From Acidobacteriota bacterium (lineage in GTDB: Bacteria > Acidobacteriota > Terriglobia > Terriglobales > Acidobacteriaceae), in assembly GCA_021792135.1 (NCBI GenBank), contig JAJYVF010000010.1:1-64000 (forward strand): a DNA stretch of 64,000 bases, written 5' to 3'. Both the position numbers and the translations under genes were made by a program. This document shows positions 46,813 to 54,360 of the stretch, piece by piece. Each line of letters begins with the position of its first letter. Positions within the stretch are counted from its first letter, which is position 1. The notes beneath the pieces were generated by a model. The model ran no database searches. It saw only the letters and a program-made list of their open reading frames with translations, and was not told the origin of the DNA.

Positions 46813-47173
46813 TTCTGACTCCTGCTCAATACGACAGGACGCCGAAGAAGGCCGAGTGACACGGAGAGGCAGTGTCCATGCGGGTTTCGCGCCCCGTCAC
46901 CGCTTTTCAGATGTGCCTGAGTGGCACCGCCGGATACCGCCCGACACGGGCAGGGATCGCCGGGTTATGGCACAAGGCGCGGCACAAGCCGGGGCGCTGC
47001 GCTGCTCCGCCGTGACCTCGTACCTGGCCGCGCGGCGCGCACAATCCGGAACCGGCTCGGCTACCCTCCAAACCCGTTCTCAGGGGTGTACTCTCGCGGA
47101 GCAGGCGCGGCGAGACGGTTGATCCGGCACACAGCCCCCTCTGATTTTTGTGAGTTGTTCGGGTGAGATGGCC

Positions 47174-47193
47174 TTTACACGGATTCGTGTAAA
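47174..47193. terminator. Hairpin downstream of the element's minus-strand cargo operon
   Basis: TTTACACG and CGTGTAAA form a perfect 8-bp stem with a GATT loop, 135 bases after the end of the last cargo gene. It lacks a clear T-run and could instead be a protein-binding site. Confidence 0.4.
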
Positions 47194-47328
47194 CGGGATG
47201 CGCGACGCTGGCCGGGGGCGAGGTCAACTGGCATGGCACGGGAGGTGGTCACAGTGAGCAAATGGCACAGCACGCGCCCGCCGTCTGTCGAGTTGAATTC
47301 TTGTGGCGGTGCTCCTACTGGGAATCGA

Positions 47329-47886
47329 TCATTTGCGGAGCAAACGCTCCGTAACGACAACTCCCGATGCGACGCCCGCCGATTTGGAGAGCATCTGCTC
47401 AATCGACACCTGGAGTAGTCCACAGTCAAAATAGACCCCCCTAACGTGAATGCTGCCTCCGCCTGCCACTGATGAGTCTTTATCGGAAGTGGAAATTCGG
47501 CAGCTCGTTAGCCCGTTCCTTTCCAAATTCTTGCTTGCCGAATCAAGCGCAGAAAAAAACGAACTACTTGATGTATCCTCAATCGCCCAATCGCGCATGA
47601 CAGTTTCAAGCCGGTGCGAAGAATCGAAGAAGAGACTCCCGACTACGTCAAAGCCGGAGCCGGGTTGCTTTGTGGGATCGGTTATCGCCCAGGCTGTCCC
47701 TTTACTGCTTCGCCCGTAAGAATGGAGAGCAAACTCGGACCCCAGGCGATTCAGCACAACCTGTTCCGGCATCCCCAGCGTGAGAGTGTGGGTTCCGATG
47801 GTGATTGACGGCTCGATCGTCTGCGCGTGCCCAACGGCAGAGCATACGGCGAGGGAGAACAGCAGAGCAAAATAGTGAGATTTCAT
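47329..47886 (-). CDS. Hypothetical secreted protein
   Basis: From ATG 47886 the 185-residue product has a signal peptide (MKSHYFALLFSLAVCSAVGHAQ). The mature part (~165 residues) includes IGTHTLTLGMPEQVVLNRLG, a pattern seen in small periplasmic proteins of the SmpA/OmlA or peptidyl-type fold, and two cysteines (TSCRIS, YFDCGL). No family is recognised. It is last in a three-gene minus-strand set on the element. Confidence 0.65.
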   Translation of the reverse strand: MKSHYFALLFSLAVCSAVGHAQTIEPSITIGTHTLTLGMPEQVVLNRLGSEFALHSYGRSSKGTAWAITDPTKQPGSGFDVVGSLFFDSSHRLETVMRDWAIEDTSSSSFFSALDSASKNLERNGLTSCRISTSDKDSSVAGGGSIHVRGVYFDCGLLQVSIEQMLSKSAGVASGVVVTERLLRK

Positions 47887-47919
47887 GCGTCCGATTCTCC
47901 GGCTGCTGACGCAGCTCAT

Positions 47920-48387
47920 TCAGGATTCATGCTTGGACGGCTGAACGAACCCCACAAAGACCCAGCCAACAGACCGAACAGCGATCCAGGGGACAAAGAA
48001 GCCGAGCACGGGCAGAATCGCAATTAGGACATAGGACCACGGGCCGGGCGCTGGCATCGCGTAGAGGGTTTCCCGGTCCTCCAGTTCAAGGGAAGCAATC
48101 TCAAAATCCCAAGTCCAGTTGATCTTCCTCACCTCGCCGTTCGTGAATGTAGATGGATTGGGCAGATCCCCAGGGGCAAGTGGAGGTGTTATGCCCGGAG
48201 CAAGATATTTCATGAGTCGGCGCTCGTGCTGTACCACCGGAGAGCTAGCCAACTGCTCAAATCTCTGGTGCTGCGCCCTCTGACGCATGTCGGATTGCAG
48301 TTGCGCGTACGACAGCAATCCACACAGGACCGCGCCCACCACTCCCAGGAGCAGCGCCAGCCGCCGGGTTCCTTCTCTGAGACTCAA
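47920..48387 (-). CDS. Hypothetical membrane protein (two TM helices)
   Basis: The 155-residue protein has an N-terminal helix (LALLLGVVGAVLCGLLSYA), a ~85-residue extracytoplasmic part and a C-terminal pair or single long helix (YVLIAILPVLGFFVPWIAVRSVGWVFVGFV). It overlaps the upstream gene by 4 bases, so the two are coupled. Family unknown; it may belong with the neighbouring envelope proteins in one complex. Confidence 0.65.
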   Translation of the reverse strand: MSLREGTRRLALLLGVVGAVLCGLLSYAQLQSDMRQRAQHQRFEQLASSPVVQHERRLMKYLAPGITPPLAPGDLPNPSTFTNGEVRKINWTWDFEIASLELEDRETLYAMPAPGPWSYVLIAILPVLGFFVPWIAVRSVGWVFVGFVQPSKHES

Positions 48388-48848
48388 TCCCGCTCCCCGG
48401 CTCTTTTGGCTGACGCCTTCACAGCAGCCAACAGTCCGGCCCGATCTTCAGCGCGCCTATATCGAACCTGCTCCCGCACCGATTCGCATTCGTCGGTGAT
48501 GTGTTGCCTTAGGTGCTCTGGCACCTCTTCGAGCAATTTGTCCAGCTTCAACTCAATGCGGATCAGACGCGCACTGCGCATTTTTCGGGAGGAATTCAGG
48601 CGATGGTAAGCCCATGCGACCGCAGAGACTACCGCAAAGGTTCCAAGGTCGGCCCATAGCTCTCGCCACGGGAAGCGGGCACCAGAGGACGCGGATTGAA
48701 TGGCGTGCCATACCAAGAGACCAGCGACGAAGAGCCAGACCAATCCGGTCATCAGAATGACCCAGCCTGCGCCGTACTTGGCTTCCGCCGCGATGCGCTC
48801 CTGCTCGGATTCCAGGACTCGCTTCACCTCTTCATCGAAGTTCGCCAT
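48384..48848 (-). CDS. Hypothetical membrane protein with charged C-terminal helix
   Basis: From ATG 48848 the 154-residue product starts with an amphipathic charged stretch (ANFDEEVKRVLESEQER), has two membrane segments (~30-50 and ~65-85), and ends in a long charged, coiled-coil-like region (RIELKLDKLLEEVPEHLRQHI). It is the first gene of the minus-strand set and is divergent from the XRE regulator (90 bases apart), which may control it. Confidence 0.65.
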   Translation of the reverse strand: MANFDEEVKRVLESEQERIAAEAKYGAGWVILMTGLVWLFVAGLLVWHAIQSASSGARFPWRELWADLGTFAVVSAVAWAYHRLNSSRKMRSARLIRIELKLDKLLEEVPEHLRQHITDECESVREQVRYRRAEDRAGLLAAVKASAKRAGERD

Positions 48849-48938
48849 AGTCTTCCCGTTCCGTCTGAATCGCTGTGCAAGCATGGTAATACCTATCGTC
48901 TCTAGCCTCATAGTCTGTGCTTCGGGATCATCGGGGAC

Positions 48939-49157
48939 GTGGAACACGATCCCCGCGCCCGGCTCGGCCAGACCGTCAGAAGACGGCGGCGCGCCCTGGG
49001 GCTTTCGCAGGAGGGACTGGCGGAAAAGGCCGAACTGCACTGGACCTACATCGGCGGGATCGAACGCGGGGAGCGGAACGTCAGCTTGCTCAACATTGTG
49101 AAGATCGCCCGCGCTCTCGGAGTTACGGCGTCACGGTTGCTGGCGGGGATTCGGTGA
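48939..49157 (+). CDS. XRE family helix-turn-helix regulator
   Basis: The 72-residue product is almost entirely one HTH_3 domain (LGQTVRRRRRALGLSQEGLAEKAELHWTYIGGIERGERNVSLLNIVKIARALG). GTG start. Small Cro/C-type repressors like this usually bind their own divergent promoter; here that would cover the membrane-protein operon at 48848. Confidence 0.85.
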   Translation: MEHDPRARLGQTVRRRRRALGLSQEGLAEKAELHWTYIGGIERGERNVSLLNIVKIARALGVTASRLLAGIR

Positions 49158-49267
49158 TGGAAGTCTGTTGACAGGGAACAACCGTGCCTAGGGTGGTGCA
49201 ACGCGCGTCAGGGGCCGGAGGAGAAAAGCTGGACAGTTCTTTCGATCCGAGCTATTTTGGCCGCAGT

Positions 49268-49552
49268 ATGAACGGAGACGCTGATACACTGCTCGGTTTT
49301 CTTGTCCTGGTCTTGATGGTCGTTGCCGCAGCCAGAGCCGGACGGAGCTGGTGGCGTGCGCTACTTATGATTCTGGGCTGGCTGGTCGTCGGCTGCGCAG
49401 TTGGTTCCGTTGTTGGCTGGTTCGTCGCACACAGCGTTACAGCGTTTGAGGGGCCATTCGGCCAAATCACAGCAGGGGCGGCAGCCGTCTCCCGAATTCG
49501 CTCCGACAACCGGAAGCGCAGGTATCCGAGCTTGGAGCCGGTACAAAAGTGA
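49268..49552 (+). CDS. Small hypothetical membrane protein
   Basis: From ATG 49268 the 94-residue product has two hydrophobic helices (DTLLGFLVLVLMVVAAARA and LLMILGWLVVGCAVGSVVGWFV) and a basic C-terminal tail. A longer frame from 49184 exists but adds a non-hydrophobic stretch. It follows the XRE gene on the same strand. Function unknown. Confidence 0.5.
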   Translation: MNGDADTLLGFLVLVLMVVAAARAGRSWWRALLMILGWLVVGCAVGSVVGWFVAHSVTAFEGPFGQITAGAAAVSRIRSDNRKRRYPSLEPVQK

Positions 49553-49714
49553 AAAGCCGGGGTGCCAGCCCCGGCCCTTCGGTTCGCCACTCTCACGCGA
49601 ATCTTCGCATGGAGTATTCTCGAATGCAACCCAGAAGAAAAATTCTTCGCAGCCTCGTTCCACCCTCTGTTGAAGAGCGACTGAGAATGATAGTGGTACC
49701 CTCGGAATTCTCCT

Positions 49715-49963
49715 CTAAAGCTCGGTCGAATAAGAAATCAGCAACGCGATCTGCGCATAAGGGTAGAAGAACACAGGCTTCTTAACAGGTCTTGTTCCTT
49801 TGGGCTTGCCCTTGCGGTGATCAAACAGAATCTCCAGTTTTCTGCATTCAACCCAAATGCCCCCATGCTCGACTCCGTGGAGCACAACATTGTAAGACGC
49901 AACCTCGCTATTGACTAAGCACATGATTAGCTGTTCCCCAATCAAATCATCGAGACGTACCAT
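49715..49963 (-). CDS. Hypothetical protein
   Basis: From the ATG at 49963 this 82-residue protein starts VRLDDLIGEQLIMCLVN and ends with a hydrophobic stretch (PVFFYPYAQIALLISYS). A GGGAGG-like ribosome-binding site lies just upstream (GCGGGAGGAAAC). The sequence context resembles a small beta-rich domain (Sm- or SH3-like). No family recognised. Confidence 0.55.
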   Translation of the reverse strand: MVRLDDLIGEQLIMCLVNSEVASYNVVLHGVEHGGIWVECRKLEILFDHRKGKPKGTRPVKKPVFFYPYAQIALLISYSTEL

Positions 49964-50074
49964 GTTTCCTCCCGCAACTCTATACGGCTGGCAACTCCCC
50001 ACCGCCGACACAGCCCGCTATTGGTTTAGGAACGGACGTTGCCCGCCATCAGCCGCAATTCCCCCGTAGCCAGT

Positions 50075-50620
50075 ATGCGACCGACACCCCGGCGCACCGT
50101 CGAAGATTGCCCCATCTCCCTTTCTGTCGTGTGGCTGCGCTGGCTGGCGCGGCTCTCTGGCCGCGCGCCAAGGGAGACGATCCTGCTCACCCTCCCGAAC
50201 CTCTTTGGCGAGCCTCTGACGCGAATCGAATGCGAGTGGTGTGTGTGGGAGCCTCACGGTCTGGGGATTTTGGTGCGGGCGGAGGATGCCGGGAACGCTC
50301 CTCTCTGTTACCGGCAGATGATTCCGATTGTCACCACCGCGCCGAACTTCGGCGGGGAGCGGTACTGGTTCCGCTGCGACTGCGGGCGGCGGGTGGGGCG
50401 GTTGTTTCTGTCGCGGGGCGTGCGGGAATTCCAGTGCCGCCACTGCCTGAATCTGACCTATCGGAGCGCCCAGCAACACGACGCGACCCTCTACGCGATG
50501 GCGCGGGACGAGGATGCAATCGGACGGGCGCTTTCGAGCGGCAAAATCGGCCGGCAATTGCGCGGTATGAATGCGCTCACCCTGCGGCTGAAGTGGTTGC
50601 TGAAAGGGCGGCTGATGTAG
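50075..50620 (+). CDS. Hypothetical zinc-ribbon protein of integrative elements
   Basis: The product is 181 residues from the ATG (a TTG at 50039 would add 12). Its C-terminal half has a paired-cysteine pattern (FRCDCGRRVGRLFL then FQCRHCLNLTYRSAQQHD) that I associate with a common cargo family of such elements, likely a zinc ribbon. The C-terminus is basic. The role is unknown. Confidence 0.65.
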   Translation: MRPTPRRTVEDCPISLSVVWLRWLARLSGRAPRETILLTLPNLFGEPLTRIECEWCVWEPHGLGILVRAEDAGNAPLCYRQMIPIVTTAPNFGGERYWFRCDCGRRVGRLFLSRGVREFQCRHCLNLTYRSAQQHDATLYAMARDEDAIGRALSSGKIGRQLRGMNALTLRLKWLLKGRLM

Positions 50621-50711
50621 GCGGCCTATGCCTCGCACATCAAAGGCGGGGCACTGTATGGGGTGCGACTGCGCTCCATCTCCATCCGTGCATTCTGCCT
50701 GTGTGTCTATC

Positions 50712-51722
50712 TTATGGGCCGGGAGTTCCGGCAGCAACTTGAAAATAGGAGTATGGATCGCTACGCACGCCCTTACCGCGCCTTTTGATGAACCCTTCAG
50801 CCTCCAGCGTAGAGATGGCCGCCTGTAGTGTCGTTCGAGAGCTACCCGTTTGTCTCGCCACTTCATCAAGGGACATGGCTTGCTCGCTCTGGGACGGCAG
50901 GACAGAGCGAATACTATCCATTGCGGCCTGATGTGCAACTGCATCCTGTGTGCCCACGATTCTGTAGTGGCCGTCATTCAGAGCAACGGTTGTTTCACGC
51001 GGGGTTCCATCGAAGCGCGACAGGGCATCGAGTTGCCGGATATTCTCTGGGTGCCTGCCTTCTGGCCGGTGCAGTCGAAGGATGAGGTCTACGGCTCCCG
51101 AAAGTGCGGAACTCCCCCGCCCCGACTCGCCTACCTGCCCACCCTCCTTTCTTTCATGTCGAATCAAGAGAACAGCCATCCCCGCATCCCTGGCTTTTTG
51201 GAGCGGGAGCATTGCCTCAAGGATTTCTCCCGCGCTGTTTTCTTTGTCGCCGATCAGGTGTGCGAACTGCGCGAAGGTATCAACCACCAGAACCCGAGCC
51301 TCCACTGCTTTTGCTTTCTTGATCGAAGCATCGACCGCCTTCGCCCAAACAGAGAGTTCAGAGTCTTCTCCGCTTTGTAGCTGAAATATGCTGTTCCATT
51401 GGAGGATGTGAAAATGACTGTCTGCTCCAATACCTGATCGCTCCAAAGCAGCGCGGAAACTCGGAGTTGACTCTTCTGTCAGGTAGACGATTGCGCCTTG
51501 GCGCGTTGACTTGTCGAGAAACTCGCTGCCCGAGAGAATGGCCCTGCACATCGCCAGCGCGAAGGTTGTCTTGCCAGCGGACTTCGCCTTTCCATCAAGC
51601 TCTGTTATCGCCTCGGATGCGAGCCACGGCTCGGCGATCCAATCAACCGGGACAGGATGACCCTCGAACAGTTGCTTTGCCGTAATGAATAGCTTTCTGC
51701 CCAAACTCGAAGCCCCTGACAC
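50712..51722 (-). CDS. RepA-like AAA ATPase with C-terminal winged helix
   Basis: The 336-residue product is a RecA-fold ATPase of the AAA_25/RepA type: Walker A at 44-52 (GKAKSAGKT), a Walker B strand near residue 143-149 (RVLVVDTFAQFA), and VLLIRHERKEGG. The C-terminal ~60 residues read as a winged helix (SLDEVARQTGSSRTTLQAAISTLEAEGFIKRRGKG). Such proteins act as replicative helicase/loader for plasmids and integrative elements, implying that the excised circle may replicate. Confidence 0.82.
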   Translation of the reverse strand: MSGASSLGRKLFITAKQLFEGHPVPVDWIAEPWLASEAITELDGKAKSAGKTTFALAMCRAILSGSEFLDKSTRQGAIVYLTEESTPSFRAALERSGIGADSHFHILQWNSIFQLQSGEDSELSVWAKAVDASIKKAKAVEARVLVVDTFAQFAHLIGDKENSAGEILEAMLPLQKARDAGMAVLLIRHERKEGGQVGESGRGSSALSGAVDLILRLHRPEGRHPENIRQLDALSRFDGTPRETTVALNDGHYRIVGTQDAVAHQAAMDSIRSVLPSQSEQAMSLDEVARQTGSSRTTLQAAISTLEAEGFIKRRGKGVRSDPYSYFQVAAGTPGP

Positions 51723-51758
51723 ACGTGTCCGGCAGAATCGCCGTCCCCGCTCTAATAC

Positions 51759-51953
51759 CTACGATTGAGAAACTTGCTGCTTTGCGCGTGACAGAAATTC
51801 GGTCACGTCATCGGGATGGAAAAGCAGCCGCCGGCAGATTCGTACAGGTCGCAACTTGCCCTTTCGCACGAAACTTCGGATGGTGTGCGGCGATAGGCCA
51901 AGCAGCCGCGCCACAGCCGACAGGGTGAGGAGTTGAGGCACGGTCCCTTCCAT
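51759..51953 (-). CDS. Excisionase-like helix-turn-helix protein
   Basis: The 64-residue protein is a MerR/HTH_17-type DNA-binding domain (LLTLSAVARLLGLSPHTIRSFVRKGKLRPVRICRRLLFHPDDVTEFL). Proteins of this type act as Xis or as regulators on mobile elements. It lies 36 bases upstream of the ATPase gene on the same strand. Confidence 0.82.
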   Translation of the reverse strand: MEGTVPQLLTLSAVARLLGLSPHTIRSFVRKGKLRPVRICRRLLFHPDDVTEFLSRAKQQVSQS

Positions 51954-51956
51954 CGC

Positions 51957-52163
51957 TCAACTCGCTTTCCGGTTCGCCCTGGCCGGGCGAGCCTGCCCCA
52001 CGCCTCGCTGAATGATGCGCTCAACTTCGCTTTCACGCACAAGGCGGCGAGCGCCCACATTCACCGTTGCAACATCGCCGCGCGCCACCAGACGCCGCAG
52101 TGTGTGAATCGACACGCTCAGCGTTCGCGCAGCCTCAGTGAGTCCGAGAAGTCTTTGGTTCAC
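51957..52163 (-). CDS. Excisionase-like helix-turn-helix protein
   Basis: The 68-residue product (HTH_17 type: LLGLTEAARTLSVSIHTLRRLVARGDVATVNVGARRLVRESEVERII) starts at a GTG preceded by an unusually strong AAAGGAGGAAAG ribosome-binding site. It is three bases from the next HTH gene, so the pair is one operon with the ATPase. Confidence 0.82.
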   Translation of the reverse strand: MNQRLLGLTEAARTLSVSIHTLRRLVARGDVATVNVGARRLVRESEVERIIQRGVGQARPARANRKAS

Positions 52164-52266
52164 CTTTCCTCCTTTGGATGTGAATCCTGCTCTTGACAGG
52201 CGCATCCGTCAGGTTCAAGATTAGCTCAGAATGTGCTCGATTACACGAAAATCGAACACTCTAGCA

Positions 52267-52276
52267 GTAAGCTTAC
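52267..52276. promoter_or_regulatory. Palindrome in divergent promoter region
   Basis: GTAAGCTTAC is a perfect 10-bp palindrome between the HTH gene (minus) and the zinc-finger/integrase genes (plus). It could be an operator for one of the HTH proteins. Confidence 0.25.
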
Positions 52277-52302
52277 GCGAAGTCTGAAGGGAATCATCTA
52301 GC

Positions 52303-52977
52303 GTGCAACCGTCAGCGCCAGAACTGAAAAGGGAATTCGGGAAGCACGACCGCGAAGTGGAGCGCGCTCTACGCAAGGATCGGTCCAAGCTGTTTCGCGC
52401 GCTTGGGGAGTTCGCCATCATGGGCGGGGATGCGGAGAGCTGGCAGCATTTTAGAAGGCGCTGGCCGGAGTTCTTTCCGGCAGAGGAATACGAGAGCGCG
52501 ATTAGTGGAGTGAGTCCGAGCATTGCAGACTACCCCTATTGGCTCGATCAAATCTGGCGGGGCGGTGAGACGGACCCCTACTTGGAAATCATGTTGGGAG
52601 TCAGGCCGACGCCCGAACCAGATGAGAACTGGCCGGAGAATGCTCCGGCAACCCATCTGCGATCCATTGCACCTCTTGAATTCGCGCTGGACTGGAACAC
52701 GGGGCGAATCCGCTACCGGAGCGCGTGTGACTTCCAGCGGGCGCTCTATTTGCTTTATCGGGAAAGCTGGCGGGCGCGCGTCTGCGAGAGATGCGAAGCG
52801 CTGTACATCGCCAGCCGGGAAAGCCAAAGGTACTGCTCCACAGACTGTAGCGAAGAGATGCAGCGTGAGGTAAAGCGGAAGTGGTGGGCAGAGCACGGAC
52901 GGGAATGGCGGGAACAGCGAAGCAGGATTCAATCGAAGAAGAGAGGCAAGGGCAATGGCACTAAGAAAGCGCGGTAA
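52303..52977 (+). CDS. CGNR-type zinc-finger hypothetical protein
   Basis: The GTG-started 224-residue product has an uncharacterised N-terminal part and a C-terminal zinc finger (CERCEALYIASRESQRYCSTDC, then REVKRKWWAEHG) of the kind found in CGNR-finger regulators. It overlaps the integrase start by 23 bases, so the two are coupled. It may control integrase production. Confidence 0.72.
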   Translation: MQPSAPELKREFGKHDREVERALRKDRSKLFRALGEFAIMGGDAESWQHFRRRWPEFFPAEEYESAISGVSPSIADYPYWLDQIWRGGETDPYLEIMLGVRPTPEPDENWPENAPATHLRSIAPLEFALDWNTGRIRYRSACDFQRALYLLYRESWRARVCERCEALYIASRESQRYCSTDCSEEMQREVKRKWWAEHGREWREQRSRIQSKKRGKGNGTKKAR

Positions 52978-54244
52978 GACGTGGCACACGGATTTTGTGA
53001 TCGACGGCCAGCGGTTCCGGCAGTCGCTCGAAACAAGCGATTGGCGAGAGGCGCAGACCAAAGAGAAGGAGTTGATCGCAGCAGCGAAGGCGGGCAAGGT
53101 CGCCAACCGAAGGCAGCCGATTGCCAGAATGCCGTTCTCTGAGGCGGCAGAGCAGTTCCTGGCGGATCGCCTGCCCCATCTGGCCCCGCTGAGTGTGCGG
53201 ACGGAGAAAGAGCGGGCGAGGGTGGTTAACGGGGTGTTTGGCGGCAGGCCCGTCTCAAGGATCACGCCCGCCGATGTGCTGGCCTATATTCGCCGGAGAA
53301 AAGAGGGCGGGATCGCCAATGCCACGGTAAACCGCGAACTGGACATTATCCGGGGAGTGCTGAAGAAAGCTCGCCGGTGGCACCTATTCTCGGAAGAGAT
53401 TCGCCCGCTGCCTGTAAAGCAGCAGGTCGGGCGGGCCTTGCTGCACGAGGAAAAGGTCCGGCTTCTCAGGATGGCTGCGAGCAATCCCGATTGGGAAACG
53501 GCCTACTACGCGGCGGTCCTGGCGCTGAATACCACGGCGCGGGGATGCGAGCTGAAGGGCTTGCGCTGGCGCGATGTAGATTTTCTCAACCGCACCATGA
53601 CCATCCGGCGCAGCAAGACGGAAGCCGGAGAGCGGGTTATCCCGCTGAATGGTGACGCGCTCCAGGTGATGATGGGCTTGCGTGAGCGGGCAAAGAAGGT
53701 GGAAGGAACCGGCCTGGATCACTATGTCTTCTTCGCCTGTGAACATGGGCACGTTGACGTGAGCAAGCCGCAGAAGGGATGGCGGACGGCCTGGCGGAAC
53801 CTGACGCGGGCGATTCGCTGCCCGGAGTGCGGAACGCTACAAGGGCCAGCCGCAACCTGCCACAATGCGGAGTGCAGGGCCGATATCAGCAAGGTCAAGA
53901 GCACCACGGCGGGGCTGCGGTTCCATGACCTCCGGCACCACGCTATAACGGAGCTTGCCGAGTCTCAGGCGAGCGATTCCACGGTGATGAGCATTGCGGG
54001 GCACGTCTCGGCAAAGATGCTGGCGCACTATTCCCACGTCCGGCTGGAAGCGAAGCGCAAGGCGCTGGATGCGCTGTCGTCCGGGCGGCTTTCCGGGCTG
54101 GAAACGGGGGGTTATGGCACAAACCATGTCACAAAACAGGGTGAGCCTGAGAGTGTACCGCCGGAAGTTGTTGATTCTTTGGTGGAGCTAGTCGGGATCG
54201 AACCGACGACCTCATCGTTGCGAACGATGCGCTCTCCCAGCTGA
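52955..54244 (+). CDS. Tyrosine recombinase / integrase
   Basis: The 429-residue protein has the catalytic residues Arg196 (TTARGCE), Lys221 (RRSKTE), His324 and Arg327 (FHDLRH), His350 (AGH) and Tyr359 (AHYSH). A cysteine-rich insert with CPEC (289-292) and CHNAEC (302-307) interrupts the catalytic domain. The last ~22 codons run into the attachment repeat and tRNA-Ala antisense, so its C-terminus depends on the integration site. It should catalyse insertion and excision of the element. Confidence 0.93.
   Translation: MALRKRGKTWHTDFVIDGQRFRQSLETSDWREAQTKEKELIAAAKAGKVANRRQPIARMPFSEAAEQFLADRLPHLAPLSVRTEKERARVVNGVFGGRPVSRITPADVLAYIRRRKEGGIANATVNRELDIIRGVLKKARRWHLFSEEIRPLPVKQQVGRALLHEEKVRLLRMAASNPDWETAYYAAVLALNTTARGCELKGLRWRDVDFLNRTMTIRRSKTEAGERVIPLNGDALQVMMGLRERAKKVEGTGLDHYVFFACEHGHVDVSKPQKGWRTAWRNLTRAIRCPECGTLQGPAATCHNAECRADISKVKSTTAGLRFHDLRHHAITELAESQASDSTVMSIAGHVSAKMLAHYSHVRLEAKRKALDALSSGRLSGLETGGYGTNHVTKQGEPESVPPEVVDSLVELVGIEPTTSSLRTMRSPS
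54178..54224. repeat. Right attachment site (direct repeat with 46766-46812)
   Basis: This 47-bp copy is inside the intact tRNA-Ala gene (its 3' end, CCA through the anticodon loop). It is the insertion target; the integrase reading frame ends within the tRNA 20 bases beyond it. Confidence 0.93.
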
Positions 54245-54255
54245 GCTATAGCCCC
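54180..54255 (-). tRNA. tRNA-Ala(CGC)
   Basis: The minus strand folds as a full tRNA: acceptor stem GGGGCTA/TAGCTCC with encoded ACCA, D-loop GCTCAGCTGGGAGAGC, anticodon stem CATCG/CGATG with loop TTCGCAA (anticodon CGC), and T-loop GGTTCGATCCC. Anticodon CGC reads GCG alanine codons. It is 105 bases downstream of the AlaX gene on the same strand. Confidence 0.97.
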
Positions 54256-54360
54256 ACGAGGCAGGGAACCTGTCTGATTTTACGGTATGCCGCCCCCGCC
54301 CGCCAGTCTCTTCCGCTGCGAGCAACCATGCGCCGCCCCGCCGGGGCGATTCCCGCGATT

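Larger units (their letters stand above)
46648..47328. other. Gap containing the left element junction
   Basis: No gene is called in these 681 bases. They hold the left attachment repeat (46766-46812) and, inside the element, a hairpin at 47174-47193. Several short open frames occur on both strands, none with a recognisable domain. The frame over the attachment repeat is the antisense of a tRNA end, not a protein gene. Confidence 0.5.
46766..54224. mobile_element. Integrative element in tRNA-Ala(CGC), about 7.4 kb
   Basis: Perfect 47-bp direct repeats bound this segment; the right copy is the 3' part of an intact tRNA-Ala gene and the left copy a detached duplicate. The tyrosine integrase gene lies at the tRNA end, reading into it, as in many genomic islands. 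Cargo and control genes: three envelope-type small proteins, XRE regulator, small membrane protein, two hypotheticals, RepA-like ATPase, two excisionase-like HTH proteins, a zinc-finger protein. No transfer or capsid gene is visible, so it is probably mobilised by other elements or a degenerate satellite. Confidence 0.9.

Noticed and set aside
46644-46859. Plus-strand frame containing VELVGIEPTTSSLR
   Set aside because: This well-known false peptide is the antisense translation of a tRNA 3' end; it marks the left attachment repeat, not an independent gene.
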